64,000 nt of DNA from CAVPGP01 sp963718065. GTDB lineage: Bacteria; Actinomycetota; Thermoleophilia; Gaiellales; Gaiellaceae. Shown piece after piece: positions 61,985 through 64,000 of this stretch. Location of the stretch: the NCBI GenBank assembly GCA_963718065.1, contig CAVQYE010000004.1, positions 1 to 64,000 on the forward strand, in the 5' to 3' direction. Within the stretch, counting starts at the first letter, position 1. The number at the start of each line of letters is the position of its first letter. The notes under the pieces are model-generated. The model saw only the letters and a program-made list of their open reading frames with translations, made no database searches and was not told where the DNA came from. The position numbers and the translations under genes are program-made.

Positions 61985-63477
61985 GACCGTCCGCGCGCTG
62001 CGCGCACGGGCAATCGCAGAAGAGCACGGCCTTCCCTTCGTCGAGCTCGGCGACCGGATCTTCGACGAATCCGTCCTCCTGATCCTGCCGCGGAGCCTGC
62101 TCTTTGCCGCACCGGCCTTCCCGTTCGGCGCCGACGGCGAGTTCGTCGAGGTCGCCGTCGCCGACCCGACCGACTTCCACACGCTCGACGAGCTCCGGAT
62201 GACGAGTCGCCGGCCGCTCCGTTTCTCGGTCGCCGCTCGCGACGACATCGAGGCGGCGCTCAACCGCTTTGCGGGCAACCCGACGCTTTCGTCCGAGCTC
62301 GAGGTCGCACCGGGCGGCGGCGCGGACGCAGAGAGTCCCGCGGTCCAGCTCGTGACCGAGATCCTCACTCGTGCCGCAGGGCTCGGAGCAAGCGACGTCC
62401 ACCTCGTTCCGGACGGCGAGAAGCTGCTCGTCCGCATCCGGGTCGACGGTGTCGTCCACGACCTCGATCCTGTCGACGCCCAGTTCGTGCCGGCGGTGGT
62501 CGCGCGAATCAAGGTGCTGGCCCAGCTGAACATCGCCGAGCACCGGCGCGCACCAGGACGGGCGCCTCTCACTTCGGATCGGCACCCGCCTCTTCGACAT
62601 CCGCATCGCCGTCCTGCCGAGCGTCGTCGGCGAAGCCGTGATCCTCCGCCTGCTCGAAAAGTCGCGCGCTGCGCCCACCATGACCGAGATCGGCCTCGAG
62701 AAGCAGATGCAGATGGAGCTCGAGCGCGTGATCAACCGGCGGACCGGCGCCCTGCTCGTCTGCGGGCCGACCGGCTCCGGCAAGTCGACGACCGTGTACG
62801 CGGCCCTGACCGATCTCGCCCAGCCCGGGATCCACGTGATCACGATCGAGGACCCCGTCGAGTACCGCATTCCTGGCCTGCTCCAGATCCAGATCGAGGA
62901 GGCGGTCGGCACGTCGTTCGCCTCTTCCCTCCGCGCCTCGCTCCGCGGCGATCCGGACGTGATGATGGTCGGCGAGATCCGGGACGTCGAGACTGCGCAG
63001 CTGACGATGACCGCCGCGCTCACAGGCCACTTCGTCCTCTCGACCCTGCACTCGAATGACGCCCCCGGTGCGCTGACGCGCATCGTCGAGATGGGCGTCG
63101 AGCCGTACCTCGCGGCCTCGGCGGTCTCTGCCGTGCTGGCGCAGCGTCTCGCGCGGCGCCTCTGCCCGGACTGTCGCGTCTCGTACGAGGCGAGCGCCGA
63201 GGAGGCGAAGCAGCTCGAGACGGAACCGGGCGTCGTGCTGTACCGGCCCGCCGGGTGCGGCAACTGCCACCGCGGCTACCGCGGGCGGATCGCGCTCTTC
63301 CAGCTGCTCCAGGTGACACCCGAGGTGCGATCGGCGGTGCTGACCCGTTCGACTCCCGACGATCTGCAGCGTGCCTGCGAGGCAGCGGGGATGAAGAGCA
63401 TCTGGAACGACGGGCTGGCGAAGGTCGCAGCAGGGCTCACCTCGGCGGACGAGCTTCGCCGCGTACTCGCGATCTGA
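61977..63477 (+). CDS. GspE/PilB-type secretion or pilus ATPase (one frameshift)
   Basis: A hexameric ATPase of type II secretion/type IV pili, about 499 residues. The N-terminal domain (ARAIAEEHGLPFVEL, VEVAVADPTDFHTLDEL) is a short GspE-N. The N2 domain has ASDVHLVPDGEKLLVRIRVD. The motor has Walker A GPTGSGKSTT, an Asp box with ITIEDPVEYRIPG, Walker B GDPDVMMVGEIRD and a His box TGHFVLSTLHSNDAPG. A four-Cys zinc site lies at LCPDCRVSYE and GCGNCHRGYRG. One extra base near 62555 breaks the frame. No other pilus gene is in the window. Confidence 0.9.
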
Positions 63478-63504
63478 TCGACGCATTGCTTTAGCCTCAG
63501 CCCG

Positions 63505-64000
63505 GTGGTGGAACTGACCCCGGAGCAGGAGCTGATCCGCGACGCGGCGCGCGAGTTCGCGGCGCGCGAGGTGCTGCCGCACGTGCGGGACTGGGACCGT
63601 GCCGAGGAGACCGATCGTTCGCTCGTCGCCAAGCTCGCAGATGCGGGCTTCCTCGGCGCCGGCTGGAGCGAGGAGTACGGCGGCGCGGGCCTCGACACGG
63701 TCTCGTACTGCCTCGTCGTCGAGGAGCTGGGGAAGGCCGACTCGTCGGTGCGGGGGATCGTCTCGGTCAACAACGGCCTCGTCGGCAAGACGATCGCCCG
63801 GTTCGGCACCGAGGACCAGAAGGCGGAGTGGCTGCCGAAGCTCGCCGCCGGCGAAGGGCTCGGCTGCTACGCGCTCACCGAGCCCGGCTGCGGCTCGGAC
63901 GCCGCGGCCCTCGTGACGCGGGCGACGCTGGACGGGTCGGACTGGGTCATCTCGGGCTCGAAGACGTTCATCACGCTCGGCACCTGGGCGTCGGTTGCGC
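63505..64000 (+). CDS. Acyl-CoA dehydrogenase, N-terminal part
   Basis: The first 165 residues of an acyl-CoA dehydrogenase, cut by the window end. The N-terminal helical domain reads LTPEQELIRDAAREFAAREV and AGFLGAGWSEEYGGAGLDTV. The FAD-contact motif CYALTEPGCGSDAAAL and WVISGSKTFIT of the beta-domain are present. The start is a GTG at 63505 or 63508. It would oxidise acyl-CoA thioesters; chain-length preference is not readable. Confidence 0.9.
   Translation, partial: MVELTPEQELIRDAAREFAAREVLPHVRDWDRAEETDRSLVAKLADAGFLGAGWSEEYGGAGLDTVSYCLVVEELGKADSSVRGIVSVNNGLVGKTIARFGTEDQKAEWLPKLAAGEGLGCYALTEPGCGSDAAALVTRATLDGSDWVISGSKTFITLGTWASVA

Overview
The window is very GC-rich, with strong G/C bias at third codon positions, many GTG and TTG starts and 1-8 base stop/start overlaps. 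Its genes include a MarP-like CvpA/trypsin protease, an actinobacterial-type primary sigma factor, LAL-type LuxR regulators, RTX and GloVer-repeat secreted proteins and ApbE/ferric-reductase electron-transfer genes. This suggests a deep-branching actinobacterium of the Thermoleophilia (Gaiellales/Solirubrobacterales) type. That placement is inference from gene content and composition. Several stretches carry a single-base frame break every 60-300 bases inside otherwise well conserved proteins, while neighbouring stretches are clean over kilobases. The breaks look like uncorrected sequencing or assembly indels, often one extra C or G, so broken genes are given with their presumed full extents.

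Left part (1-10.4 kb): the end of a polyamine-type ABC transporter (binding protein and two permeases, + strand) converges on a minus-strand set of two Gfo/Idh/MocA oxidoreductases and a DegT-type sugar aminotransferase. Then come a secreted RTX-like protein built of three near-identical units of about 285 residues, a strong terminator, and an aldo/keto reductase fused to a P-loop kinase-like domain. Next (10.6-13.3 kb) is a minus-strand group: a GloVer-repeat secreted protein, a stand-alone GntR/MocR-type DNA-binding domain and a small secreted protein. A conserved upstream element recurs in front of both secreted proteins, and a third copy lies 35 kb away in front of a PKD secreted protein.

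Metabolic cluster (13.3-24.8 kb): a cyclic-nucleotide-binding/class V aminotransferase fusion is divergent from a tightly packed + strand operon. That operon holds a class II glutamine amidotransferase, a second cNMP-binding protein, an amidase, a PEP-synthase-like enzyme split over two genes, an AccB-like biotin carrier, a pyruvate-carboxylase-type carboxyltransferase and a HAD phosphatase, but no biotin carboxylase. Aldo/keto reductase, threonine dehydratase, a membrane protein, an NAD-dependent epimerase, a subtilase, a SHOCT protein and a Kelch/NHL lipoprotein follow.

Redox cluster (34.1-42.1 kb): a heme-type membrane protein, an OmpR/histidine kinase pair, a secreted linker protein, ApbE, a ferric-reductase-like membrane protein, a NuoF/SLBB-type protein, a ferredoxin and a convergent ferric-reductase/FAD oxidoreductase. 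These probably form one regulated trans-membrane electron-transfer system.

Accessory region (42.2-51.5 kb): three 3'-fragments of tRNA-Asp (42.2, 48.6, 50.9 kb) lie downstream of one complete tRNA-Asp gene (51.5 kb), all in the same orientation, as expected for remnants of elements integrated at the tRNA 3' end. No integrase is visible. Inside are a LAL regulator flanked by two copies of a 37-39 base promoter-like element, an ABM/membrane/CoA-binding/SnoaL operon truncated at a tRNA fragment, a DUF202 protein and the PKD protein. Right part (51.6-64 kb): housekeeping and signalling genes, namely the MarP-like protease, homocysteine methyltransferase/MTHFR fusion, alpha/beta hydrolase, primary sigma factor, zinc-ribbon protein, cyclophilin, lipoprotein, MFS transporter, four response-regulator/kinase genes, a GspE/PilB ATPase and an acyl-CoA dehydrogenase cut by the window end.
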